Position numbers and translations under genes: made by a program. From contig JACMLV010000104.1 in the NCBI GenBank assembly GCA_014379395.1, positions 1-6,162 of the forward strand: a stretch of DNA of 6,162 nt. The letters run 5' to 3'. This document shows positions 1 to 6,071 of this stretch, in pieces. The notes beneath the pieces are model-generated. The model ran no database searches. It was not told the origin of the DNA and saw only the letters and a list, made by a program, of their open reading frames with translations. How positions within the stretch are numbered: position 1 is the first letter of the stretch; each line of letters opens with the position of its first letter. Source of the stretch: Burkholderiaceae bacterium. Lineage in GTDB: Bacteria > Pseudomonadota > Gammaproteobacteria > Burkholderiales > Burkholderiaceae_D.

Positions 1-452
1 AGCGCCTTCAGGATCGCCAGCTTGGGCTGGACTTCGACCAGCAGCAAGGTGTCGAGCGCGGCCGAGGGGGACAGCAGCTCGCGCATGAACACGCGCAAAT
101 GCCAGCCGTCGCGCCCCATCGCGCCGGTCAGGCCGTCGATCACGCGCCCGAGCTTGGCGCGCGCGTCGCCCGGTCCGGCCGCGATCGCGCTCAGGGCTTC
201 GAAGCTGAGCAGGCGCCGGTGCGCCTCGACCAGCACCGCCGCATATAGCCCCTCGCGGCTGCCGAAGTGGTAGTTCACGCCGGCCAGGTTGACCTGCGCC
301 TCGGTGCAGACCTGCTTGCTGGTGGTGGCCTCGGCGCCGTGCTCGGCGTACAGCCGGCCGGCCACCTCCAGAATGTGCTGGCGCGTGGCGTCGCCGTGCG
401 GGCTGGGCGCGCGCTGGTTCGCTGGCGTGGACTTGGCGGGGGCGCGGTTCAT
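1..452 (-). CDS. cecR: TetR-family transcriptional repressor, CecR/YbiH-like (3' end outside window)
   Basis: The reverse strand reads open from an ATG at 452 to the window edge, giving the first 150 residues of a protein that is about 220 residues long in this family. After a basic, Pro/Ala-rich tail (about 1-20), residues 22-70 form a TetR helix-turn-helix domain: DATRQHILEVAGRLYAEHG, then the TTSKQVC helix, then the hallmark recognition segment VNYHFGSREGLY (59-70). The ligand-binding half begins after about 80. The segment FMRELLSPSAALD (122-134) resembles the CecR/DUF1956 group. The gene is divergent from a ybhGFSR-type efflux operon and shares its control region, so it probably represses both transcription units and is released by a ligand. 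In E. coli the homologue lies in the same direction as ybhG; here it is divergent. There is no Shine-Dalgarno sequence before the ATG and no sensible later start. The cecR name rests on family resemblance and context; the TetR assignment itself is firm. Confidence 0.9.
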   Translation of the reverse strand, partial: MNRAPAKSTPANQRAPSPHGDATRQHILEVAGRLYAEHGAEATTSKQVCTEAQVNLAGVNYHFGSREGLYAAVLVEAHRRLLSFEALSAIAAGPGDARAKLGRVIDGLTGAMGRDGWHLRVFMRELLSPSAALDTLLLVEVQPKLAILKA

Positions 453-459
453 GCGGCTA

Positions 460-488
460 ATTTTAGCTTGAGTCGGATTCAAATTCAA
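460..488 (-). promoter_or_regulatory. Promoter of the TetR-family gene
   Basis: Read on the minus strand, a -35 element TTGAAT (488-483) is followed after 17 bp by a -10 element TAAAAT (465-460). These match the sigma70 consensus at 4/6 and 5/6 positions. The expected transcription start is about 453-454, one or two bases before the ATG at 452, so the message may be leaderless. The -35 element lies inside the 479-500 dyad, which fits autorepression. The call is by consensus only. Confidence 0.65.
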
Positions 489-496
489 ATTAGAAT
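468..496 (+). promoter_or_regulatory. Promoter of the ybhGFSR-like operon
   Basis: On the plus strand, TTGAGT (468-473) and TAGAAT (491-496) are separated by exactly 17 bp and match the sigma70 consensus at 4/6 and 5/6 positions. The expected start is about 503, giving a leader of about 185 nt before the ybhG ATG. The -10 element is wholly inside the 479-500 dyad, so a bound TetR dimer would occlude RNA polymerase. This promoter overlaps the opposing one (460-488) almost completely. Confidence 0.65.
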
Positions 497-500
497 TTGA
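479..500. promoter_or_regulatory. Probable TetR-family operator (perfect 22-bp dyad)
   Basis: TCAAATTC (479-486) and GAATTTGA (493-500) are perfect 8-bp inverted repeats around a 6-bp spacer (AAATTA). The size and symmetry suit a TetR-family dimer. The dyad covers the -35 element of the minus-strand promoter and the -10 element of the plus-strand promoter, and its edge is 27 bp from the repressor start codon. Assigning it to the adjacent TetR protein is an inference from position. Confidence 0.75.
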
Positions 501-559
501 TGAGGCGGCAATTCTCGATACAGAATGGGCGCGCTTTCGTGCTCATCGCGCGCATCCGC

Positions 560-581
560 GTGGGCACAAAAGCGTGCCCAC
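560..581. repeat. Short hairpin repeat in the operon leader (REP-like)
   Basis: GTGGGCAC (560-567) and GTGCCCAC (574-581) form a perfect 8-bp stem with a 6-nt loop (AAAAGC), followed by CCTACA. From memory, hairpins of the form GTGGGCAC...GTGCCCACCCTAC are scattered between genes in several betaproteobacterial genomes, so this is probably a dispersed REP-like element and not a site specific to this operon. It lies in the predicted 5' leader of ybhG. It lacks a T-tract, so it is not an obvious terminator. I see no gene in the 453-688 interval. Confidence 0.6.
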
Positions 582-688
582 CCTACAGTCTCGCGTCGGC
601 GTTTTCAAGGCGTCAGTGTTTGAATGGAGAATTGCTGTTGACGAAGGCGACGCCGCATCCTGCCAGCGCCGCACAACGGGAATCCGCT

Positions 689-1672
689 ATGAAGAAGAGA
701 TTGCTGGTCGGCGCGCTGCTGGTGGCGGGCGGCGCGGCGCTGGCCTGGTACTGGACGCACAAGCCGGCCGCGCAGCAGGGCTTGGTTTTGTATGGCAACG
801 TCGAACTGCGCCAGGTGTCGCTCGCCTTTAACGGCACCGAACGCATCGTGCGCCTCAACGTGCAGGAGGGCGAGCGGGTGCGCGCCGGGCAGGTGCTAGG
901 CGAACTCGACAGCCTGACGCTGGCGCTCGAACTGCGCCAGGCCGAGGCTCAGCTGGCGGTGCGCCGGCAGACGCTGCAACGGCTGAAAAACGGCGCCCGG
1001 CCGGAGGAGGTCGCGCAGGCGCGCGCCAACGTCAACTCGGCCCAGGCCGAGGCCGACAACGCGCGCCAGCAGCTGGCGCGGCTTAAGGGCGCCAACAGCG
1101 AAACCGGCGGCCACGCCGTGAGTGAACTGGAAATCGACGCCGCCGACGCGCGCCTGCGCGTGGCGCGCGCCCGGCTCGACAACGTCGGCAAGGCGCTGGA
1201 ACTGATCTTGGCCGGGCCGCGCAAGGAAGAGCGCGGCGAGGCGCAGGCGCAGGTCGAGGCCGCCGCCGCGCAAGCCGAGCTGCTGCGCCACCGGCTGGCC
1301 GACACCAAGCTCAAAGCACCGGTCGACGCCGTCGTGCGCAGCCGCCTGTTGGAACCGGGCGACATGGCCAATCCGCAAAAGCCGGTCTTCGCGCTGGCGA
1401 TCAGCGATCCGAAGTGGGTGCGCGCCTATGTCGCGGAAGCCGATCTGGGCAAGGTCAAGCCCGGCGCCGCCGCCCGCGTGACGACCGACGGCGCGCCCGA
1501 CGCACCCTTGGCCGGCCGCATCGGCGCGATCTCGTCGGTGGCCGAATTCACGCCGAAGACGGTGCAGACCGAGGAAATCCGCACCAGCCTGGTGTACGAG
1601 GTGCGGGTGCTGGTCGACGATCCGCAAGAGCGCCTGCGCCTCGGCATGCCGGCCACCGTGCGCATTCCATGA
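689..1672 (+). CDS. ybhG: HlyD-family membrane fusion (periplasmic adaptor) protein, YbhG-like
   Basis: This 327-residue adaptor (E. coli YbhG is about 330) would link an inner-membrane ABC transporter to an outer-membrane channel. Residues 4-22 are a hydrophobic N-terminal anchor or signal segment after MKKR. The first lipoyl half-motif follows (about 50-75, ending VRAGQVLGELDS). A long Ala/Gln/Glu/Arg-rich coiled-coil hairpin (about 78-205) has its turn near GANSETGGHAVSE (134-146). The second lipoyl half has KAPVDAVV (209-216) and the PGDM turn (223-226). A beta-barrel region ends at LGMPATVRIP. The usual Gly of the KAP-DGVV motif is Ala214 here. The start at 689 has a modest GGGA upstream (678-681) and places the anchor at the N-terminus. 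The in-frame upstream extension to 497 is rejected because it begins before the predicted transcript start. The stop overlaps the ATPase start (ATGA), indicating translational coupling. Confidence 0.93.
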   Translation: MKKRLLVGALLVAGGAALAWYWTHKPAAQQGLVLYGNVELRQVSLAFNGTERIVRLNVQEGERVRAGQVLGELDSLTLALELRQAEAQLAVRRQTLQRLKNGARPEEVAQARANVNSAQAEADNARQQLARLKGANSETGGHAVSELEIDAADARLRVARARLDNVGKALELILAGPRKEERGEAQAQVEAAAAQAELLRHRLADTKLKAPVDAVVRSRLLEPGDMANPQKPVFALAISDPKWVRAYVAEADLGKVKPGAAARVTTDGAPDAPLAGRIGAISSVAEFTPKTVQTEEIRTSLVYEVRVLVDDPQERLRLGMPATVRIP

Positions 1673-3429
1673 CGACCCCGGCGCTGTCGGCCAGCGGCTT
1701 GTGCAAGCGCTTCGCCGGCAAGGGCAGCCAGTTGGCCGTCGACGCGCTGACCGACGTCTCGTTCGAGATGGCGGCCGGCACCTTGACGGCGCTGGTCGGC
1801 CCGGACGGCGCCGGCAAGACCACCTTGCTGCGCCTGGTGGCCGGCCTGATGACGGCCGACAGTGGCCGCCTGTCCGTGCTGGGGCTGGACGCGGCGACGC
1901 AGGCGCAGCAAATCCAGAACCGCATCAGCTACATGCCGCAGCGCTTCGGCCTGTACGACGATCTGTCGGTGCAGGAAAACCTTGATTTGTACGCCGATCT
2001 GCACGGCGTGCCGGCGGCGCTGCGGCGCGAGCGTTACGCGCGCCTGCTGCACATGACCGATCTGGCGCGTTTCACCGGCCGTCCGGCCGGCAAGCTGTCG
2101 GGCGGCATGAAGCAAAAGCTGGGGCTGGCCTGCACGCTGGTGCGCTCGCCCGAGCTGCTTCTGCTCGACGAGCCGACCGTCGGCGTCGATCCGCTGTCGC
2201 GCCGCGAGCTGTGGGAAATCGTGCAGCAACTGGTCGGCGCCGAGCAGCTCAGCGTGATCGTCGCGACCTCGTACCTGGACGAGGCCGAGCATTGCGCGCA
2301 GGTGCTGGTGCTGCGCGACGGGCGCTTGTTGGCGCAGGGCGCCCCGGAGGCGATCCGCGCGCGCGCCGACGCTCTGGTGTCGGTCGTCACACCGCACGCG
2401 GGCGAGGCGGCGCGCACCTTGCAGGCGCGGCTGTATGACGATCCCGGCACGACCGACGCGGTGCCGCTGGGCGGAGAGGTGCGCCTGATCCGGCGCACGC
2501 CGGCGCCGGCCGAACTGTTGGCGGGCGCGGCCGTCAGGCAAGTCGATGCGCGTCTGGAAGACGGATTTATGACGTTGCTGCACGCCGCGCATCTGGCGTC
2601 CGAAGTGCCGCGGCCGGCGCCGCCGCTTGCCGCCGTCAGCCCGGCCGAACCGCGCGACGTGGTGATCGAAGTGCGCGACCTGGTGCGCCGCTTCGGCGAC
2701 TTCACGGCCGTCAACGGCATCGGCTTTTCGGTGCGGCGCGGCGAAATCTTCGGCCTGCTGGGGCCGAACGGCGCCGGCAAGACCACCACCTTCCGCATGT
2801 TGTGCGGCCTGCTGCCGGCCAGCAGCGGCTATCTGCGGGTGGCCGGCGTCGATCTGCGCCACGCGCCGGCCGAGGCGCGGCGCCAGATCGGCTACGTGTC
2901 GCAAAAGTTCGCGCTGTACGGCAACCTGTCGGTGCGCGAGAACCTGCATTTCTTCGGCGGCGCCTACGGCCTGTACGGCAAGGAGCTGGCCGCGCGCATC
3001 GAGGTCTCATTGCGGGAGTTCGCGCTGGCCGATCAGGCCGACACGCCCAGCGGCCAGTTGCCGGGCGGCTACCGGCAGCGCTTGGCGATGGCGACCGCGC
3101 TGCTGCACCGGCCCAGTATCCTGTTCCTCGACGAGCCGACCAGCGGCGCCGATCCGCTGGCGCGGCGCGCGTTCTGGCACCGCATCACGGCGCTGGCCGC
3201 GGCCGGCACCACCATCATCGTCACGACGCACTTCATGGAGGAGGCCGAGTACTGCGACCGCATCGCGATCCAGGACGCCGGCAATTTGCTCGCGCTCGGC
3301 ACGCCGCTGGAAGTGCGGCGCCAGGCCGGCGGGGAGGGAGGGCTGGCGGCCGACATGGACGCGGCCTTCATCGGCATCGTCGAGCAGGAGCGGCGGCGCA
3401 ACGCGGCCAATGCCGCAGAGGCCGCCTGA
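1669..3429 (+). CDS. ybhF: Tandem ABC-transporter ATPase (two fused nucleotide-binding domains), YbhF-like
   Basis: This 586-residue cytoplasmic ATPase (E. coli YbhF is about 578) carries two ABC domains. Domain 1 has Walker A GPDGAGKT (44-51), Q-loop Gln91, signature LSGGM (143-147) and Walker B LLLLDEP with Asp167/Glu168; the switch position reads ATSYLDEAE, with Ser201 where His is usual. A linker (about 301-330) is rich in Pro and Ala. Domain 2 has Walker A GPNGAGKT (365-372), Q-loop Gln412, signature LPGGY (464-468, Ser replaced by Pro), Walker B ILFLDEP with Asp488/Glu489, and switch His521. If the two halves pair head to tail, the Ser201 and LPGGY changes fall in the same composite ATP site. 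The start at 1669 overlaps the ybhG stop by 4 bp; the longer in-frame reading from 1414 is a shadow of ybhG. It should power the two downstream permeases. Confidence 0.95.
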   Translation: MTTPALSASGLCKRFAGKGSQLAVDALTDVSFEMAAGTLTALVGPDGAGKTTLLRLVAGLMTADSGRLSVLGLDAATQAQQIQNRISYMPQRFGLYDDLSVQENLDLYADLHGVPAALRRERYARLLHMTDLARFTGRPAGKLSGGMKQKLGLACTLVRSPELLLLDEPTVGVDPLSRRELWEIVQQLVGAEQLSVIVATSYLDEAEHCAQVLVLRDGRLLAQGAPEAIRARADALVSVVTPHAGEAARTLQARLYDDPGTTDAVPLGGEVRLIRRTPAPAELLAGAAVRQVDARLEDGFMTLLHAAHLASEVPRPAPPLAAVSPAEPRDVVIEVRDLVRRFGDFTAVNGIGFSVRRGEIFGLLGPNGAGKTTTFRMLCGLLPASSGYLRVAGVDLRHAPAEARRQIGYVSQKFALYGNLSVRENLHFFGGAYGLYGKELAARIEVSLREFALADQADTPSGQLPGGYRQRLAMATALLHRPSILFLDEPTSGADPLARRAFWHRITALAAAGTTIIVTTHFMEEAEYCDRIAIQDAGNLLALGTPLEVRRQAGGEGGLAADMDAAFIGIVEQERRRNAANAAEAA

Positions 3430-4565
3430 TGCACGCGCCCAGCCGTTTTACCACGCGCCTGATCGCCCTGACGCGCAAGGAGTTCCGCCAGTTGCTGCGC
3501 GACTCCAGCAATCTCGCCTTCGGCATCCTGCTGCCGATCATGCTGATCCTGCTGTTCGGCTACGGCCTGTCGCTCGACGTGCGCAACGCGCCGGTGGCGG
3601 TGGTGCTGGAAGACGGTTCGCCGCAGGCGCGCGAAGCGATTTCCGGCCTGTTGCTGTCGCCCTATATCTCGCCAATCCTGCTCGGCTCGATGCGCGAGGC
3701 CGAGCGGGCGATGCTCGCGCGCGAGGTCGACGCCATCGTGCGCCTGCGCGGCGATTTCGCCAAAGAGCAGGCGGCCGGGCGCGGCGCGGTGCAGCTGATC
3801 CTGCACGGCGCCGACGCCAATCGCGCCCGCATCATCGGCAACTATGTGCAGGGCGCGCTGGCGCAGGCCGGACGCCGTCAGCTCGACCGCGCCGGCCATG
3901 CCCCGCCGGGGGCGGTCGGGCAGGTGACCATCGAGCAGCGCCTGTGGTTCAACTCGGCCAACACCAGCACCTGGTATCTGGTGCCGGGCCTGATCGTGCT
4001 GATCATGACCATCGTCGGCGCCTTCCTGACGGCGCTGGTGATGGCGCGCGAATGGGAGCGCGGCACGCTCGAGGCGCTGTTCGTCACGCCGGTCGGGCCG
4101 ACAGAAATCCTGCTGGCCAAGATCATCCCGTATTTTTGCGTCGGCATGGTTGGCCTGGCGCTGTGCCTGCTGGCCGCGCGCTTCCTGTTCCATGTGCCGA
4201 TGCAGGGCTCGCTCTTGCTGGTGATCGCCGTGTCGATGCTGTATCTGCTGGTCGCGCTCGGGCTCGGGCTGGTGATTTCGGCGGTGACGAAAAGCCAGTT
4301 CCTGGCCAGCCAGTTCGCGCTGGTGCTCAGCTTCATGCCGGCGCTGATGTTGTCGGGCTTCTTGTTCGACCTGCGCAGCGTGCCGGCGCCGATCCGGGTG
4401 GTCGGCCACCTGCTGCCGGCCACGTATTACATCGAACTGCTGAAGACCTTGTTCTTGGCCGGCAACGTCTGGCCCTTGATCGTCAAAAACAGCGCGGTGC
4501 TGGCCCTGTACGCGCTGGCGCTGCTCGGCTTCGCCCGTTTCGCCACCAAGAAGAAGCTGGACTAA
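3429..4565 (+). CDS. ybhS: ABC-2 family transporter permease, YbhS-like
   Basis: This 378-residue inner-membrane permease (E. coli YbhS is about 377) follows the ABC-2 plan. An amphipathic N-terminal segment with the TRKEFRQLLRD motif (15-25) precedes the first membrane helix (about 29-48). A large periplasmic domain spans about 49-182. Five more helices lie at about 183-205, 230-251, 261-285, 292-313 and 346-369. The cytoplasmic loop between helices 2 and 3 carries the conserved MAREWERGTLEALFVTPV segment (205-222), which contacts the ATPase. The C-terminus is basic (ATKKKLD). The start overlaps the ybhF stop by one base (TGATG), and an AGAGG ribosome site lies 7 nt upstream (3417-3421). It should pair with the ybhR product. 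The TAA stop is immediately followed by a large palindromic repeat. Confidence 0.94.
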   Translation: MHAPSRFTTRLIALTRKEFRQLLRDSSNLAFGILLPIMLILLFGYGLSLDVRNAPVAVVLEDGSPQAREAISGLLLSPYISPILLGSMREAERAMLAREVDAIVRLRGDFAKEQAAGRGAVQLILHGADANRARIIGNYVQGALAQAGRRQLDRAGHAPPGAVGQVTIEQRLWFNSANTSTWYLVPGLIVLIMTIVGAFLTALVMAREWERGTLEALFVTPVGPTEILLAKIIPYFCVGMVGLALCLLAARFLFHVPMQGSLLLVIAVSMLYLLVALGLGLVISAVTKSQFLASQFALVLSFMPALMLSGFLFDLRSVPAPIRVVGHLLPATYYIELLKTLFLAGNVWPLIVKNSAVLALYALALLGFARFATKKKLD

Positions 4566-4721
4566 GGCGATTTCTGTCAATAAATGTACCCGATGACTTG
4601 TCTTTTCGTTCCCCTGCTGCGTTACGCCCGCCATTGCATAGCTCGCTATGCGCAGGCGGTCGCGCCTTGCCGGGAAACGAAAATCCGGCGTCATCCGGTA
4701 CATTTATTTCCGGCAATCGCC
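4566..4721. repeat. 156-bp palindromic repeat between the permease genes (MITE-like candidate)
   Basis: The whole gap between ybhS and ybhR is one imperfect palindrome centred at 4643.5. The outer ends are perfect (GGCGATT at 4566-4572, AATCGCC at 4715-4721). Further blocks pair inward: AATAAATGTACC with GGTACATTTATT, GATGAC with GTCATC, TTTTCGTT with AACGAAAA (one base out of register), CCGCC with GGCGG, and the tip GCATAGC/GCTATGC (4636-4642, 4645-4651). It is flanked by TAA on both sides (4563-4565 and 4722-4724), which could be a 3-bp target duplication. No transposase is encoded. Removing 4566-4724 would leave the two genes 3 bp apart, matching the tight spacing of the rest of the operon. 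In RNA it would fold into a long hairpin without a following T-tract. Membership of a repeat family is inferred, since only one copy is visible. Confidence 0.75.
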
Positions 4722-4727
4722 TAAGCC

Positions 4728-5882
4728 ATGCCGACCGACGCCATCCGCCGCTTTTTGCGCGCCCTGATGTTCATGTCCGGCAAGGAGCTGCTCGCCATCC
4801 TGAAGGACCCGTCGAGCCGCGTCATCCTGATGATGCCGGTGCTGGTGCAGAGCATGCTGTTCGGCTACGCCGCGACCTTCGACCTGACCCACGCGTCCTA
4901 TGCGCTGTTCGACCAGAGCCACAGCGCCGCGAGCGCCGGCCTGATCGCGAAAATCGAGGGCAACGGCATCTTCCGGCGCGCGCTGTCGGTCCAGCGCGAG
5001 GCGGACGCGGCCGCCGCGATCGAGCGCGAGCAGGTGCTGTTCGTGCTGCGCATCGGGCCGCGCTTCGAGCCGCAATTGCAGGCCGGCGAGTACGCGCCCG
5101 TGCAATTGATCGTCGACGCGCGCAATTCGAACACGGCCGGCACCGCCGCCAGCTATGTCGGCGCGGTGGTGGAGGCGTTCAACGCCGACTGGCGCGCGCG
5201 GCATAGTAATAGCAGCGGCGGCGGCAACGCCGGCGCGGCCGGGCTGCGCGTCGAGACGCGGGCCTGGTACAACCCGAACCTGGAGACGCGCTGGAATCTG
5301 CTGCCGGGCCTGATCGCCACGCTGTCGATGCTGCAAACGTTGCTGCTGAGCGCCTTGTCGGTGGCGCGCGAGCGCGAGCAGGGCACCTTCGACCAGTTGC
5401 TGGTCACGCCGCTCAGCCCGACCCTGATCATGCTCGGCAAGGCGCTCGCGCCGATCCTGATCGGGCTGGCCCAGGCCACCCTGGTGCTGCTGGTGGCGCG
5501 CTTCTGGTTCGGCGTGCCGCTGGCCGGCTCGGCGCTCACGCTGTACGCCGGCCTGCTGCTGTTCACGTTCGCCAGCGTCGGGCTCGGGCTGTCGATCTCG
5601 GCGCTGTCAAACAATATGCAGCAGGCGATGCTGTACACCTTCGTGCTGCTGATGCCGCTGGTGCTCTTGTCGGGCCTGACGACGCCGGTGCGCAACATGC
5701 CGCCGTTCATGCAATGGCTCACGCTGCTCAATCCGCTGCGCTACGCGGTCGACCTGGTGCAGCGCGTCTATCTGGAGGGCGTCGGCCTGGCCGCCGTGGC
5801 CGGCAACATCTGGCCGCTGATCCTGATCACCTGCGTCACGCTGCCGCTGGCGGCGTGGTTATTTCGCAACCGTTTGCTCTGA
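4728..5882 (+). CDS. ybhR: ABC-2 family transporter permease, YbhR-like
   Basis: This is the second ABC-2 permease, 384 residues (E. coli YbhR is about 368), and the likely heterodimer partner of the ybhS product. The KELLAILKDPSSR motif (19-31) precedes helix 1 (about 32-50). A periplasmic domain follows (about 51-190), then helices at about 191-212, 236-261, 265-290, 298-317 and 358-379. The ATPase-contact loop reads AREREQGTFDQLLVTPLSP (213-231), the counterpart of the ybhS segment. A low-complexity stretch HSNSSGGGNAGAAG (159-172) in the periplasmic domain probably accounts for the extra length. The ATG at 4728 lies 6 bp beyond the palindromic repeat and has no clear Shine-Dalgarno sequence. 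Later Met codons (residues 14 and 16) would cut into the conserved N-terminus and have no better site. Its translation probably once depended on coupling to ybhS. Confidence 0.93.
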   Translation: MPTDAIRRFLRALMFMSGKELLAILKDPSSRVILMMPVLVQSMLFGYAATFDLTHASYALFDQSHSAASAGLIAKIEGNGIFRRALSVQREADAAAAIEREQVLFVLRIGPRFEPQLQAGEYAPVQLIVDARNSNTAGTAASYVGAVVEAFNADWRARHSNSSGGGNAGAAGLRVETRAWYNPNLETRWNLLPGLIATLSMLQTLLLSALSVAREREQGTFDQLLVTPLSPTLIMLGKALAPILIGLAQATLVLLVARFWFGVPLAGSALTLYAGLLLFTFASVGLGLSISALSNNMQQAMLYTFVLLMPLVLLSGLTTPVRNMPPFMQWLTLLNPLRYAVDLVQRVYLEGVGLAAVAGNIWPLILITCVTLPLAAWLFRNRLL

Positions 5883-5905
5883 GCGGCGCCCGCCGTCAAA
5901 TCTTC

Positions 5906-5919
5906 TTTACCTAGGTAAA
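5906..5919. promoter_or_regulatory. Perfect 14-bp palindrome TTTACCTAGGTAAA (candidate regulator site)
   Basis: Positions 5906-5919 are identical to their reverse complement. The site lies 24 bp after the ybhR stop and 46 bp before the -35 element of the downstream promoter. A shorter palindrome with the same half-sites (TTTACGTAAA, 5980-5989) lies within that promoter. There is no T-tract, so it is not a terminator. I do not recognise the cognate regulator. Confidence 0.4.
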
Positions 5920-5964
5920 TTCGCCAGCACGCCTTCGATGGCGCGTTTTGCGCTATATCATCGC

Positions 5965-5993
5965 TTGACGATATAAATGTTTACGTAAATAAT
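5965..5993 (+). promoter_or_regulatory. Promoter of the downstream gene
   Basis: TTGACG (5965-5970) and AATAAT (5988-5993) are separated by 17 bp and each match the sigma70 consensus at 5/6 positions. They lie in an AT-rich island (about 5954-6026) that contrasts with the surrounding GC-rich DNA. The expected start is about 6000, leaving a leader of about 72 nt before the ATG at 6072. Confidence 0.6.
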
Positions 5994-6025
5994 AAGAACA
6001 TAAATTGAAAATAGGAAACATTTAT
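5973..6025. repeat. 10-bp inverted repeat around the downstream transcription start
   Basis: ATAAATGTTT (5973-5982) and AAACATTTAT (6016-6025) are perfect inverted repeats separated by 33 bp and centred at about 5999, almost on the predicted start. The left arm overlaps the promoter spacer and the TTTACGTAAA palindrome. It could be a pair of regulator half-sites or a leader hairpin, or chance pairing in AT-rich DNA. Confidence 0.45.
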
Positions 6026-6071
6026 TCCACCGTCATACTGCGTCAAACCGACATCCACGCCGCCCACGCCC

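Noticed and set aside
511..526. ATTCT/AGAAT inverted repeat with a 6-bp spacer near the plus-strand transcript start
   Set aside because: The arms are only 5 bp and do not resemble the 479-500 operator; chance is a sufficient explanation.
497..688. In-frame N-terminal extension of the ybhG product by 64 residues
   Set aside because: It would begin inside the operator and before the predicted transcript start (about 503), and it would place the membrane anchor at residue 68 instead of at the N-terminus.
1414..1668. Upstream extension of the ATPase frame by 85 residues
   Set aside because: It is Arg/Gly-rich out-of-frame reading of ybhG. The ATG at 1669 gives the expected protein length and an ATGA coupling junction.
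3069..4703. Long open frame on the minus strand opposite the permease genes, and similar ones at 1426-2949 and 896-1627
   Set aside because: These are Arg/Gln/His/Ala-rich translations typical of the antisense of GC-rich genes, with no recognisable domains; the plus-strand frames carry clear family motifs.
4483..4716. Small minus-strand frame over the ybhS end and the palindrome
   Set aside because: Its apparent similarity to the plus-strand translation comes from the inverted repeat, not from a protein.
5884..5908. Possible rho-independent terminator after ybhR
   Set aside because: CGGC/GCCG (5884-5887, 5892-5895) gives only a 4-bp stem, and the following sequence (TCAAATCTTCTTT) is not a proper T-tract.
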